NCBI GenBank assembly: GCA_021783855.1
Contig: JAJXTL010000045.1
Location: 1 to 19,858, forward strand
Direction: 5' to 3'
DNA length: 19,858 nucleotides
Origin: Pseudomonadota bacterium
GTDB taxonomy: Bacteria > Pseudomonadota > Gammaproteobacteria > Burkholderiales > Gallionellaceae
In this document: piece after piece, positions 7,104-15,309 of the stretch
How positions within the stretch are numbered: position 1 is the stretch's first letter
Layout: each line of letters starts with the position of its first letter
Notes under the pieces: generated by a model
Databases searched by the model: none
The model's input: the letters and a program-made list of their open reading frames with translations, nothing else
What the model was told of the DNA's origin: nothing
Made by a program: the position numbers and the translations under genes

Positions 7104-7542
7104 TGGCATTCCCTTTGCCCCGCCTCTTCAGCAACCGGGAAAGGATTTCCCGGTTTCGTTCTCTTGGGTTTTCATTCTCTAGCGCAGCCGTTTTTGCAAG
7201 ACGAAGCCGCGCAGCGGCCGCTATGGCAGTAGTGTCCATTTGGGCATTTCTTCGAGGAGACAACGCCCGATCTTGTAGTTTGCGGCCAACAATATCGTCC
7301 TTGGCCACTTGATCGATATCCTGGTCCAAGCCTAATATCCGCAAGGCTTTCATATAAGTACCAATGGCGATATTGGGATCCCCCTTTTCCAAACGGTTCA
7401 GCGTATCTCGTGATACGCCAAGCCGCTCGGCAAAAAGCACGGTTGTCAACTCACGGCGTAGCCGGGCATCTCGCAGCCGCTCGCCAAGGGCAGTCAGCTG
7501 CTTTGTGACAGATAAAAAAGGAGGATGAAAAGATCTAGCCAT
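7090..7542 (-). CDS. hipB: HipB-like XRE-family antitoxin/repressor
   Basis: 150 aa from the ATG at 7542 (MARSFHPPF). An XRE helix-turn-helix spans about residues 17-75 (LGERLRDARLRRELTTVLFA, then GVSRDTLNRLEKGDPNIAI). The C-terminal tail is basic and helical and longer than in E. coli HipB (88 aa), a form common in other HipBA modules. In this family it neutralises HipA and represses its own operon. The frame is open further upstream to 7692, but that stretch crosses the promoter described below. The start I choose has no Shine-Dalgarno, which fits a leaderless transcript. The stop overlaps the hipA start. Confidence 0.88.
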   Translation of the reverse strand: MARSFHPPFLSVTKQLTALGERLRDARLRRELTTVLFAERLGVSRDTLNRLEKGDPNIAIGTYMKALRILGLDQDIDQVAKDDIVGRKLQDRALSPRRNAQMDTTAIAAAARLRLAKTAALENENPRERNREILSRLLKRRGKGNANGEK

Positions 7543-7590
7543 GTCCGTTACTTTATGCAAATATTGCATTATTGTCAATAATATCGGACA
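7542..7590 (-). promoter_or_regulatory. hipBA promoter with embedded palindrome and inverted TATCGGACA boxes
   Basis: On the minus strand TTGACA (7573-7578) is followed by a 17-nt spacer and TAAAGT (7550-7555), then 7 nt to the hipB ATG. The spacer contains the palindrome ATGCAA-N3-TTGCAT (7555-7569). An inverted pair, TGTCCGTTA (7542-7550) and TATCGGACA (7582-7590), brackets the promoter with one mismatch; a further TATCGGACA lies at 7677-7685, also preceded by TTGCATAA. These are likely HipB operators. Predicted from sequence only. Confidence 0.65.
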
Positions 7591-7692
7591 TAATACTTGC
7601 TTGGACTGCAATCTAATCCGCCCAGAATAGATGAGTGTCTTAATACTAAGGACAATTAATCGGAATTTGCATAATTTATCGGACACAATCAA

Positions 7693-8086
7693 TATTGACT
7701 AAGCAATCAATGAACAATTGCAAAGTCACTACTTATGCGCGGGAATGCGGTTATGGTTCTACACCGCAACGGCTTCATCAATAAAACGGCCCCCGCGTAC
7801 TGACGCCTACAAGACAGAATTTCAGGTTGTATTTATCAAAAATCAGGTGTATAAATTAACTGCAGTTGTTGCACCCGGGTTTGAGAAGGTTAACTGTTTA
7901 CAGGAGATGCCTATCGACACGACTATGATTGAAAATCCATAGTGACAAACCCCAATCAGTCTTCCATGACTGACACACTCGGCATCCCATAAGCCGATAC
8001 GTAACGCCGCGATGATGCGGCGTTATTCTTTTCGCCTCAGCAAATCCAGTATGAAGCAGCGGCCCCGCTCCGCGCCAGACACTCCC
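7693..8086. other. Largely non-coding stretch with a possible gene remnant
   Basis: A plus-strand frame runs from a TTG at 7718 to a TAG ending at 7942. Its second half (FQVVFIKNQVYKLTAVVAPG...) looks protein-like, the first half does not, and there is no good ribosome binding site, so it may be the 3' end of a lost gene. A small dyad TCGGC/GCCGA (7979-7997) and a terminator follow. I see no intact gene here. Confidence 0.35.
8003..8032 (+). terminator. Rho-independent terminator
   Basis: Perfect 8-bp stem AACGCCGC / GCGGCGTT (8003-8010 and 8017-8024), loop GATGAT, then ATTCTTTT on the plus strand. It would end a plus-strand transcript from the left; no intact plus-strand gene precedes it, supporting the idea that one was lost. 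Confidence 0.75.
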
Positions 8087-8188
8087 CTACAAGATGGTTT
8101 TTACAATCAGTCCGATCACCGCACAAGCCGCGATGATTTCGATGACACTGCACCTGAAACGGGAAAGCCGCCTGCCCCCCGGTGACAT
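8087..8188 (-). CDS. Possible small single-span membrane protein (33 aa)
   Basis: Minus-strand ATG at 8188 to TAG at 8087. After a basic N-terminus (MSPGGRRLSRFR) comes one hydrophobic segment (CSVIEIIAACAVIGLIVKTI), a plausible positive-inside single-pass design. No Shine-Dalgarno is visible. It lies 41 nt downstream of the dedA stop on the same strand and could be the last cistron there. Low confidence; it may be chance. Confidence 0.3.
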   Translation of the reverse strand: MSPGGRRLSRFRCSVIEIIAACAVIGLIVKTIL

Positions 8189-8229
8189 GCATTATCTACA
8201 CATCGACAGACCAAACCGACAGACAACAA

Positions 8230-8796
8230 TTATTCCTTAAATTTCTGACGAAACTTGTGGCGTCGCCAGCCCCATATGGCGAAACCTGCCAACAGGATAA
8301 CGACCAGCAAGGTTTGCTCCAGCTTCTTGATATCCTGCATGAACAGCGCCAGCGCATTGCCGAACAGATAGCCCGCCCCGCCTATAACGACAGCCCAGAT
8401 GGCCGCGCCCAGCAAGTTGAATACCATGAAACGCCACGCCTGGACCACGCTCATCCCTAGCGCCATCGGGCCCACCGTACGCAATCCGTATAAAAACCTG
8501 ATACCCACGATGAGCACCTCATGGTAGCGTTCTACCAACATATTGGCGCGCTCGAACACGGGGATCAGGCGGGGAAAGTGTGACAATACCCACGCGCCGT
8601 GCCGCCTCCCCATCCAGAAATAGAACTGATCGCCGAGAAAACCGCCCAGCATGGCGACAAGCATTACCCAGTGCAGTTGCAGATAGCCCTGATGCGCGGC
8701 GAACCCGGCCAGTATCAGCACTGTCTCGCCCTCCAGCAAGGCACCCGCAAACAGTGCAAAGTAGCCATAATGCGAGATGAGCTCCGCCACGTTCAT
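8230..8796 (-). CDS. DedA-family integral membrane protein
   Basis: 188 aa, the usual DedA (SNARE-associated/VTT domain) length. Family signatures: the early acidic motif GALLEGETVLILAGFAA (18-34), GGFLGDQFYFWMGRRHG (51-67), and the arginine-containing RFLYGLRTVGPMALGMS (99-115). About four or five hydrophobic segments follow the re-entrant/TM pattern of the family, ending in a basic cytoplasmic tail (WGWRRHKFRQKFKE). DedA proteins act as flippases for undecaprenyl phosphate or phospholipids; which one here cannot be told. It is 91 nt downstream of the dienelactone-hydrolase-like gene on the same strand. The Shine-Dalgarno is weak. Confidence 0.93.
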   Translation of the reverse strand: MNVAELISHYGYFALFAGALLEGETVLILAGFAAHQGYLQLHWVMLVAMLGGFLGDQFYFWMGRRHGAWVLSHFPRLIPVFERANMLVERYHEVLIVGIRFLYGLRTVGPMALGMSVVQAWRFMVFNLLGAAIWAVVIGGAGYLFGNALALFMQDIKKLEQTLLVVILLAGFAIWGWRRHKFRQKFKE

Positions 8797-8887
8797 GAAG
8801 GCACGTTCACCAATTCATTCCAGTTGCGCAGTCCGTGCTGTGACATCAGGCACATAAAGTTTCGCAACAAACGTTGATCCTCACAAC

Positions 8888-9679
8888 CTACTTTGAAAAA
8901 ACTTCGCGCAGAAACACTGTCGCCTGCTGCCAAGAGTCCTTGTCGGCTTCAACATTGTAGGACAGCGGCAGTTTGAATTTTTTGCCCAGCTCATCCGCTT
9001 CAGGATTAGTGAAGGCATGCTGTGCGCCGGGATAGGTGACGACACGATAATTCGCTCCCGCATTGTCCATTTCCCGTTTGAAGGCGGCGACACTGTCGGC
9101 ACTGATCATCGGATCGGCTTCGCCGGAGAAGGAAATGATGCGCGCTTTGATTTTTCCCGGTTGAGCAGGATTGTTCGTACTCAACATTCCGTGAAAACTT
9201 GCCACCCCTTTCAAATCTTCACCCTCTCGCGCCATATTCAACACCACACCGCCGCCAAAACAATAACCGATCGCGGCCATTTCACCGGCATCGACAGTCG
9301 GTTCACGGCGCAACAAATTCATGCCGGCTTCAAATCGCGCGCGTGCCAGCGGCATGTTATTGTTCACCATGGCGGCGAATTTTCCCGCCTCATCGGGATG
9401 ATGCGCCTGCTTCCCATCGCCATACATATCCACCGCAAGCGCCGTATAACCCAGCTTTGCCAGCATATCGGCACGGTGCCGCGCATAGGCGTTATGTCCC
9501 CACCATTCATGCACAACCAGTACCGCAGGACGACGGCCCTTGAAGGCATCGTCATAGGCGATATAGCCTTTCAGGGTGACGCCATCCGCCTGATAATTCA
9601 CCTCGCGGCCCACCACCTCGGCTTGCGCCGAAGTAACAGACAGACAACACAACACCAGCATCCATACTACTTTTCCCAT
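8888..9679 (-). CDS. Exported dienelactone hydrolase family protein
   Basis: Alpha/beta hydrolase of the DLH family with a cleavable signal peptide (hydrophobic core WMLVLCCLSV, cleavage after AQA), so probably periplasmic. Catalytic Cys lies in GYCFGG (C141 numbered from the ATG at 9682), Asp in GEADPM (D190) and His in GAQHAF (H222), the Cys-Asp-His triad of dienelactone hydrolases. HEWWG (58-62) is also typical. The substrate is unknown; without chlorocatechol-pathway neighbours a role in aromatic degradation should not be assumed. Two adjacent ATGs (9682, 9679) follow a GGAGG; the second has the better spacing. It starts 17 nt after the DUF190 gene, so is probably in its operon. Confidence 0.9.
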   Translation of the reverse strand: MGKVVWMLVLCCLSVTSAQAEVVGREVNYQADGVTLKGYIAYDDAFKGRRPAVLVVHEWWGHNAYARHRADMLAKLGYTALAVDMYGDGKQAHHPDEAGKFAAMVNNNMPLARARFEAGMNLLRREPTVDAGEMAAIGYCFGGGVVLNMAREGEDLKGVASFHGMLSTNNPAQPGKIKARIISFSGEADPMISADSVAAFKREMDNAGANYRVVTYPGAQHAFTNPEADELGKKFKLPLSYNVEADKDSWQQATVFLREVFSK

Positions 9680-9696
9680 CATGTCCTCCAGAAAAC

Positions 9697-10002
9697 TCAG
9701 GCGATGCCCGCCTGCACGGCGCTGCGCAGATAAAAGATATTCATATTCTGCTCATGCAAAACACCCAACAGCTTATCGGCATGTTCATCGTCTACGATGA
9801 ACTCGACTTTCACAGCCAATTCTCCGGCCAATTCAAAGAAGGTATCCTCATGCATCTTGCCATGACGACCGAAGCCGGCGATCGCGCGAAATGCGGAACC
9901 GCCCGGTATGCCGATTGCCCGCCCCTCCTTCAGCAGCCATTCGTACAGCGGCATGCCTTCATGATGCTCTTTTTCAGCGACGTAAAAATCCAGCTTGTTC
10001 AT
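9697..10002 (-). CDS. DUF190 (PII-like) protein
   Basis: 101 aa; DUF190 proteins have a ferredoxin-like PII fold and are frequently encoded next to or fused with CrcB fluoride channels. Signatures here: KLDFYVAEKEHHEGMPLYEW (N-terminus), AIGIPGGSAFRAIAGFG (28-45, the loop region) and VKVEFIVDDEHADKLL. The start sits in ATGATGA, which also contains the crcB TGA, so the two genes overlap and are translationally coupled; the G-rich stretch upstream fits the second ATG (10002) better than the first (10005). A role in fluoride sensing or channel regulation is an inference from neighbourhood. Confidence 0.9.
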   Translation of the reverse strand: MNKLDFYVAEKEHHEGMPLYEWLLKEGRAIGIPGGSAFRAIAGFGRHGKMHEDTFFELAGELAVKVEFIVDDEHADKLLGVLHEQNMNIFYLRSAVQAGIA

Positions 10003-10391
10003 CATTGCCCCCCATGCAGATACTTGAACGTCTGTATGCCCAGCACCGTCATCAGCAGAGAACCGCCCAGGTGGGCTGCGATGATGCCCGCACCCCACAC
10101 ATATTGACCGCGCAGCAAAAGCGTGACCGTCTCGGCCGAAAAAGTCGAAAAAGTAGTCAGTCCGCCCAGAAAACCGGTGATGATGAGCAAGCGCCATTCC
10201 GGCGACAGGCCGGGATGCTGCATGAAGAAAGCGATCGAAAGACCGATCAGATAGCCGCCTATCAGGTTGGCAGCCAGTGTGCCGAGCGGCAACTGAGGCA
10301 GCGACGGATTGAGCCACAGCCCCAGCCCCCAGCGTAACCACGCGCCGCAGGCTGCGCCCATCCCGATTGCAAAAAACGAATTGATTAACAT
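10002..10391 (-). CDS. crcB: Fluoride ion channel CrcB/FluC
   Basis: 129 aa with four hydrophobic segments. Conserved Fluc motifs are present: [14 protein letters not shown] (37-50) with the pore asparagine, and [15 protein letters not shown] (73-87) with the sodium-binding GGxTTFSTF break. Fluc dimers export cytoplasmic fluoride across the inner membrane. No fluoride (crcB) riboswitch motif was noticed upstream, and the gene begins only 9 nt after the ATP-grasp-like gene, so it appears to be transcribed from an upstream promoter. It overlaps the DUF190 gene. Confidence 0.95.
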   Translation of the reverse strand: MLINSFFAIGMGAACGAWLRWGLGLWLNPSLPQLPLGTLAANLIGGYLIGLSIAFFMQHPGLSPEWRLLIITGFLGGLTTFSTFSAETVTLLLRGQYVWGAGIIAAHLGGSLLMTVLGIQTFKYLHGGQ

Positions 10392-10400
10392 GCGTACATT

Positions 10401-11648
<1,248 letters not shown>

Positions 11649-12215
11649 CTACAGTCCACCCAGCAATTTCAATTTGAGTTCATGCTGGACGGGTTGCCCG
11701 CCCAACCATATTTTCAGCAATGCGGAATATAACCGCCTGCCGGGGATGGTGCCGCGCAGCACCCCGTCCACGGTGATCTGTGTGCCGATAGCCGGCTGAT
11801 AATCCAGCAGCAGAATTTCACCCGCTTTCATCTCATGCATCTGATGAAAGATGCTTTCAAGCTCTTGCAGATCACCCTTCAGCGCACGCAACTCTTCGTC
11901 CGTCAGGTTATTCTCTATGCCGCGGTTGATCCTGAACAACATATCTTCCGCTCTCATCCTGCGCAGCATATACAGCTCGATGCGTTTTTCCTTCGCATCA
12001 GCCAGCGCTTCTTCCAAGCTGCTTTTTTTCGCACTCAGATACAATGCCACCACATATAAATCAAACAAATACTTTTCGCGTACGCCCGCACCGTTCAGCA
12101 ACAGATTGCTGTTGCCCAGGTGCACAGTATCCTCCAGCTGTACTCCGTTCAACTCAAATGCCCGGGCGCTCAAACTCAGGCAGAAAAACAACGTAATCAG
12201 TAAAAATTTTTTCAT
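11649..12215 (-). CDS. Exported chalcone-isomerase-like domain protein
   Basis: 188 aa from the ATG at 12215, chosen because GGGGAGG precedes it at good spacing and because it opens directly into a signal peptide (MKKFLLITLFFCLSLSARA|FEL); a longer frame begins at 12239. The mature protein shows the bacterial chalcone-isomerase-like pattern: a lead strand ELNGVQLEDTV, REKYLFDLYVVALYL (about 46-60), then a helical stretch and LDYQPAIGTQITVDGVLRGTI with RLYSALLKIWLGGQPV at the end. Bacterial members are not flavonoid enzymes as a rule and may bind fatty acids or other small ligands; the periplasmic role here is unknown. It ends exactly at the GTG of the ATP-grasp-like gene. Confidence 0.85.
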   Translation of the reverse strand: MKKFLLITLFFCLSLSARAFELNGVQLEDTVHLGNSNLLLNGAGVREKYLFDLYVVALYLSAKKSSLEEALADAKEKRIELYMLRRMRAEDMLFRINRGIENNLTDEELRALKGDLQELESIFHQMHEMKAGEILLLDYQPAIGTQITVDGVLRGTIPGRRLYSALLKIWLGGQPVQHELKLKLLGGL

Positions 12216-12271
12216 CGGCGCCTCCCCTGCTGCCCTCATTACATCACGTCTGGCAGTTTACACTGCCCGCC

Positions 12272-13471
12272 CTAAAAAGCCTCGAATATCCCTGCCGCCC
12301 CCATGCCAGTGCCTATACACATCGTCACCATACCGTATTTTTGCTTGCGGCGTCGCAATCCATGCAACAAGGTTGCAGTGCGAATCGCCCCCGTCGCACC
12401 CAACGGGTGGCCCAAGGCAATCGCGCCACCCAACGGATTAACGATGGCGGGATCAAGACCGACCTCCCGGATCACTGCCAGCGTCTGCGCCGCGAAGGCT
12501 TCGTTCAGTTCAATCCAGCCCATGTCGCCTAAACTCAGCCCCACCTGTTTTAACGCGCGCGGGATAGCCTCTTTCGGGCCAATCCCCATGATCTCCGGCG
12601 GTACGCCTGCCACGCCAAAACCGAGAAACTTGCCGAGCGGCGTAAGATTGTAGCGTTTGAGCGCTTCTTCACTGCACAGCAACACTGCTCCCGCCCCGTC
12701 CGACATCTGAGAACTGTTGCCCGCCGTCACCGAACCGTTTTGAGCAAATACCGCTCTTAATTTACCCAGCGCCTCCAGCGAGGTATCCGCGCGCGGTCCT
12801 TCGTCCTGCGACACCATCCGCTCGCTTCTGGTCAGCTCGCGGCTATTCATGTCCGCTGCGCGTTCGGTAATGTTGTAAGGTGTAATCTCGTCCTCGAATT
12901 CCCCGTTGTTGGTACCCGCCAACGCGCGCAGATGACTCTGCAACGCATAGGCATCCTGATCCTCGCGCGACACGCGCCAGCGCTCGGCCACTTTCTCCGC
13001 CGTCAGCCCCATGCCATACGCGATGCCGTAATGTTCGTCATGTTCGAAAATAGCCGGATTGAACGCCACCTTGTTGCCCATCATCGGCACCATGCTCATA
13101 CTCTCGACCCCTGCCGCCAGCATCACATCGGCCTCACCCAGACGAATGCGATCCGCCGCCAGCGCCACCGCCTGCAAACCGGAAGAACAGAAGCGATTCA
13201 CCGTCAACCCAGGCACCGTGTCCGGCAATCCTGCCAGCAGCAGCGCGATGCGCGCCACGTTCATGCCCTGCTCCGCCTCAGGCATCGCACAACCTGCGAT
13301 CACATCGCCAATGGCCGCCGGATCGAGCGAGGGTGCCAGCATTAGCACGCTACTCAACACATGCGCGAGCAGATCATCGGGGCGGGTGTTGCGATACATG
13401 CCGCGCGGCGCTTTTCCAACCGGCGTGCGTGTCGCAGCGACAATATAGGCTTCCTGGACTTGTTTGCTCAT
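12272..13471 (-). CDS. Acetyl-CoA acyltransferase (thiolase, FadA-type)
   Basis: Last step of beta-oxidation: CoA-dependent cleavage of 3-ketoacyl-CoA to acetyl-CoA and a shortened acyl-CoA. 399 aa, normal for thiolases. Nucleophile C95 in NRFCSSGLQA, the NEAFAAQ motif (323-329), H355 in GGAIALGHPLGATGAIR and the acid/base C385 in MCIGTGMGAA are all present. I choose the ATG at 13471 (MSKQVQEAY) because AAAGG lies 8 nt upstream; an in-frame GTG at 13480 is less likely. It follows cnoX after 54 nt. Its natural partner is the fused dehydrogenase/hydratase encoded upstream at 15310-17892. A biosynthetic direction cannot be excluded from sequence alone. Confidence 0.95.
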   Translation of the reverse strand: MSKQVQEAYIVAATRTPVGKAPRGMYRNTRPDDLLAHVLSSVLMLAPSLDPAAIGDVIAGCAMPEAEQGMNVARIALLLAGLPDTVPGLTVNRFCSSGLQAVALAADRIRLGEADVMLAAGVESMSMVPMMGNKVAFNPAIFEHDEHYGIAYGMGLTAEKVAERWRVSREDQDAYALQSHLRALAGTNNGEFEDEITPYNITERAADMNSRELTRSERMVSQDEGPRADTSLEALGKLRAVFAQNGSVTAGNSSQMSDGAGAVLLCSEEALKRYNLTPLGKFLGFGVAGVPPEIMGIGPKEAIPRALKQVGLSLGDMGWIELNEAFAAQTLAVIREVGLDPAIVNPLGGAIALGHPLGATGAIRTATLLHGLRRRKQKYGMVTMCIGTGMGAAGIFEAF

Positions 13472-13525
13472 GATGTTCACCTTTCAAATGAAAATGGAGT
13501 GCATCCCCAAAACCTGATTTTGAAA

Positions 13526-14386
13526 TTAATTCAGCAGGCTCGCCAGCTTGCGGCGGTAGGTGGTCAAAAATTCACTCTGTCCGTCCAGCAGCTTGAACAC
13601 ATCGAGCAGCATTTTGCGCCCGATGTCATCCTTGAAACCACGATCCCGCTGCACGATTTCCAGCAACTGGTCCAACCCTTCGGCATGGCGATTCGCGGCA
13701 ATCAGCACCGTAGCCAACTTGAGCCGTGCGTCCAGATCATGCTCATTCGCGGCAACTGCGGCTTCAGCTGCGACGGCAGCCTCACTGTCAACTTCAGCAC
13801 TCATAGTCGCAAATTTCACCTGCGCCAGTAACTGCAACACGCGCGCGTCCTTCAGAATGTCTGGCGCGTGCAGACTGCCCAGTAAACGCTGTGCCTCCGT
13901 CAACTCTCCGACGGACAACAAAATTTCCGCCGCATCCACGCGCACCCACTCATTGTCCGGTTCGAGCGTTGACGCCTCAGCAAGGCGCTGCAGCGCGCCC
14001 GCCAGATCGCCTGACGCCACCAGCTGCCGTGCTGCGCGACGCAATGTTTCAGCTGGCCCCGGAATGAGCTTGTCCAGCCACTCACGCACCGCGCCTTCCG
14101 GCAACGCCCCGGTAAATTCATCGACGATCTTGCCGTCCACCATCGCCTTGACGGCGGGAATCCCGCGCACCGCAAAGCGCGCCGATATCTCAGGATTTTC
14201 ATCGGAATTAACCTTGGCAAGCATGAACTTCACGCCATACTCTGCAGCCAGTTTCTCCAGTATGGGTTTAAGCGTTTTGCACGGCGCGCACCACGGCGCC
14301 CAGAAATCGATCACAACCGGCTGCCGAAATGAGGCTTCAACCACCTGCTGTTCAAAATCGGCCTGATTCACATCCTGCGCATACAT
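13526..14386 (-). CDS. cnoX: CnoX/YbbN-type thioredoxin-TPR chaperedoxin
   Basis: 286 aa from the ATG at 14386 (MYAQDVNQADFEQQV), preceded by AAGGA; an ATG at 14407 lacks such a site. An N-terminal thioredoxin domain carries the active site WCAPC (C33 and C36), cis-proline segment GIPAV and FTGALPEGAVREWL, followed by a helical TPR-like half (about 115-286; LRRAARQLVASGDLAGALQR, DARLKLATVLIAANRHAEGL). CnoX protects substrates from over-oxidation and hands them to GroEL. The E. coli protein lost its reactive CxxC (SQHC), while this one keeps a complete CxxC, so it may also be a reductase. It sits between the RAYT/REP cluster and the thiolase. Confidence 0.92.
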   Translation of the reverse strand: MYAQDVNQADFEQQVVEASFRQPVVIDFWAPWCAPCKTLKPILEKLAAEYGVKFMLAKVNSDENPEISARFAVRGIPAVKAMVDGKIVDEFTGALPEGAVREWLDKLIPGPAETLRRAARQLVASGDLAGALQRLAEASTLEPDNEWVRVDAAEILLSVGELTEAQRLLGSLHAPDILKDARVLQLLAQVKFATMSAEVDSEAAVAAEAAVAANEHDLDARLKLATVLIAANRHAEGLDQLLEIVQRDRGFKDDIGRKMLLDVFKLLDGQSEFLTTYRRKLASLLN

Positions 14387-14431
14387 TTGCTGCACTTCCT
14401 TTCTCATTTCAATTTACCCAATCATAAAATT

Positions 14432-14511
14432 GTCGGGTTACGCTGCGCTAACCCGACCTACAAAACTTCAGCCCGACAAACGTAGGTCGGGTTAGCGCAG
14501 CGTAACCCGAC
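14432..14511. repeat. Inverted pair of REP elements (BIME) at the 3' end of the RAYT gene
   Basis: The 30-bp unit GTAGGTCGGGTTA-GCGCAGCG-TAACCCGAC appears in reverse at 14432-14461 and forward at 14482-14511. Each is itself a palindrome (GTCGGGTTA / TAACCCGAC), so each can form a hairpin and the pair a larger one. The forward copy is entirely inside the RAYT coding region and the reverse copy overlaps its stop. Confidence 0.92.
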
Positions 14512-15054
14512 GAGCATCTCATTCATGTCCGACATCCTCAAACTCCATCCGCTCTTGCCCCAGCCCGCCTCATAAATTCCAGCTTCAACATATCGCCGAA
14601 AACTGGAATGCGGCCACTCCAGTGGCAATGCGACATAACCGTGCTTCACCGGATTGTAATGGATGTATTCCACATGGCGTTCAAAGTCCCTTTCGTCCCG
14701 CAGCATATGTTCCCAGTAACGATGTTGCCATAGCGCCTGCTCCCGCCGCCTCACCTGAATGCCGCTCGGTGCGGGACGCAACGCCGGATCGCAATGCCTG
14801 GTAAACCAGCTTTTGATCAGTCGCCAGCGCGTGGCAAAATCCGCATCACCCGGCGGCAATGTCCAAATACAATGCAAGTGCTCGGGCAAAACCACGATTG
14901 CATCCAACTCAAACGGGCGCTTGGATTGCACAGTCCGGAACGCCTCTCGCAAGAGCGCTACCGCATCCATCGATGCAAACAACGCCCGCCGCTTCTCCGT
15001 CACCAGCGTGAAAAAGAACGAGCCACCCGGCACAAATGCTCGACGGTATTTCAT
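14458..15054 (-). CDS. REP-associated tyrosine transposase (RAYT, Y1/HUH family)
   Basis: 198 aa. HUH motif HLH at 59-61 in VVLPEHLHCIW, the catalytic tyrosine region YIHYNPVKHGY (Y130), and the WQHRYWEHMLRDERDFERHV segment are all typical. RAYTs nick and join single-stranded REP DNA and are thought to spread REP/BIME elements. REP pairs flank it on both sides, the expected arrangement. The start ATG at 15054 has AAGGT 6 nt upstream. The last ~18 codons (after NEM: LVGLRCANPTYVCRAEVL) are encoded by REP sequence, so the original C-terminus was replaced or extended. It interrupts the space between the beta-oxidation fusion gene and cnoX. Confidence 0.93.
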   Translation of the reverse strand: MKYRRAFVPGGSFFFTLVTEKRRALFASMDAVALLREAFRTVQSKRPFELDAIVVLPEHLHCIWTLPPGDADFATRWRLIKSWFTRHCDPALRPAPSGIQVRRREQALWQHRYWEHMLRDERDFERHVEYIHYNPVKHGYVALPLEWPHSSFRRYVEAGIYEAGWGKSGWSLRMSDMNEMLVGLRCANPTYVCRAEVL

Positions 15055-15099
15055 TGCATGACCTTACCTCGAATAATGCCAGTTTCCCCGCAGCCTCCC

Positions 15100-15176
15100 G
15101 TAGGTCGGGTTAGGCGAGTCTTTGCGCCGTAACCCGACGACGAATTGTCGGGTTACGCTACGCTAACCCGACCTAC
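15100..15176. repeat. Inverted pair of REP elements (BIME) upstream of the RAYT gene
   Basis: Forward copy at 15100-15137 with a longer, altered loop (GGCGAGTCTTTGCGCC between the GTCGGGTTA and TAACCCGAC arms) and reverse copy at 15147-15176 with loop CGCTACGC. They are the same family as at 14432-14511. Together the two pairs bracket the RAYT gene. Confidence 0.9.
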
Positions 15177-15195
15177 GAGACACTGAATCCTTCAC

Positions 15196-15287
15196 GCAAC
15201 AACTTGGGGCATAGCCCCTTAGTTGTGCGGGGAATGCCCTTCATTCAGCAACAGGAGCTTTAGCTCCGTAGTTGCGTGGAAATGCCC
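15196..15287. repeat. Tandem pair of a second hairpin element
   Basis: Copy A (15196-15239) and copy B (15248-15287) share the layout GCAAC...stem...AGTTG(C/T)G, then GG-AATGCCC. Copy A has stem GGGGC-ATA-GCCCC (206-218 of 15 kb), copy B GGAGC-TTTA-GCTCC (254-267), each enclosed by CAAC/GTTG. The difference between the stems is compensatory. Situated just after the stop side of the beta-oxidation fusion gene. No gene is present in 15055-15309. Confidence 0.75.
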
Positions 15288-15309
15288 CTGCGGCATTGCG
15301 GCATGAATC

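Noticed and set aside
7543..7692. N-terminal extension of HipB by 50 residues
   Set aside because: It would be translated across the predicted promoter and operator boxes, has no good start signal and does not look like HipB.
10392..10400. Fluoride riboswitch before crcB
   Set aside because: Only 9 nt separate crcB from the preceding gene and no riboswitch-like fold was seen.
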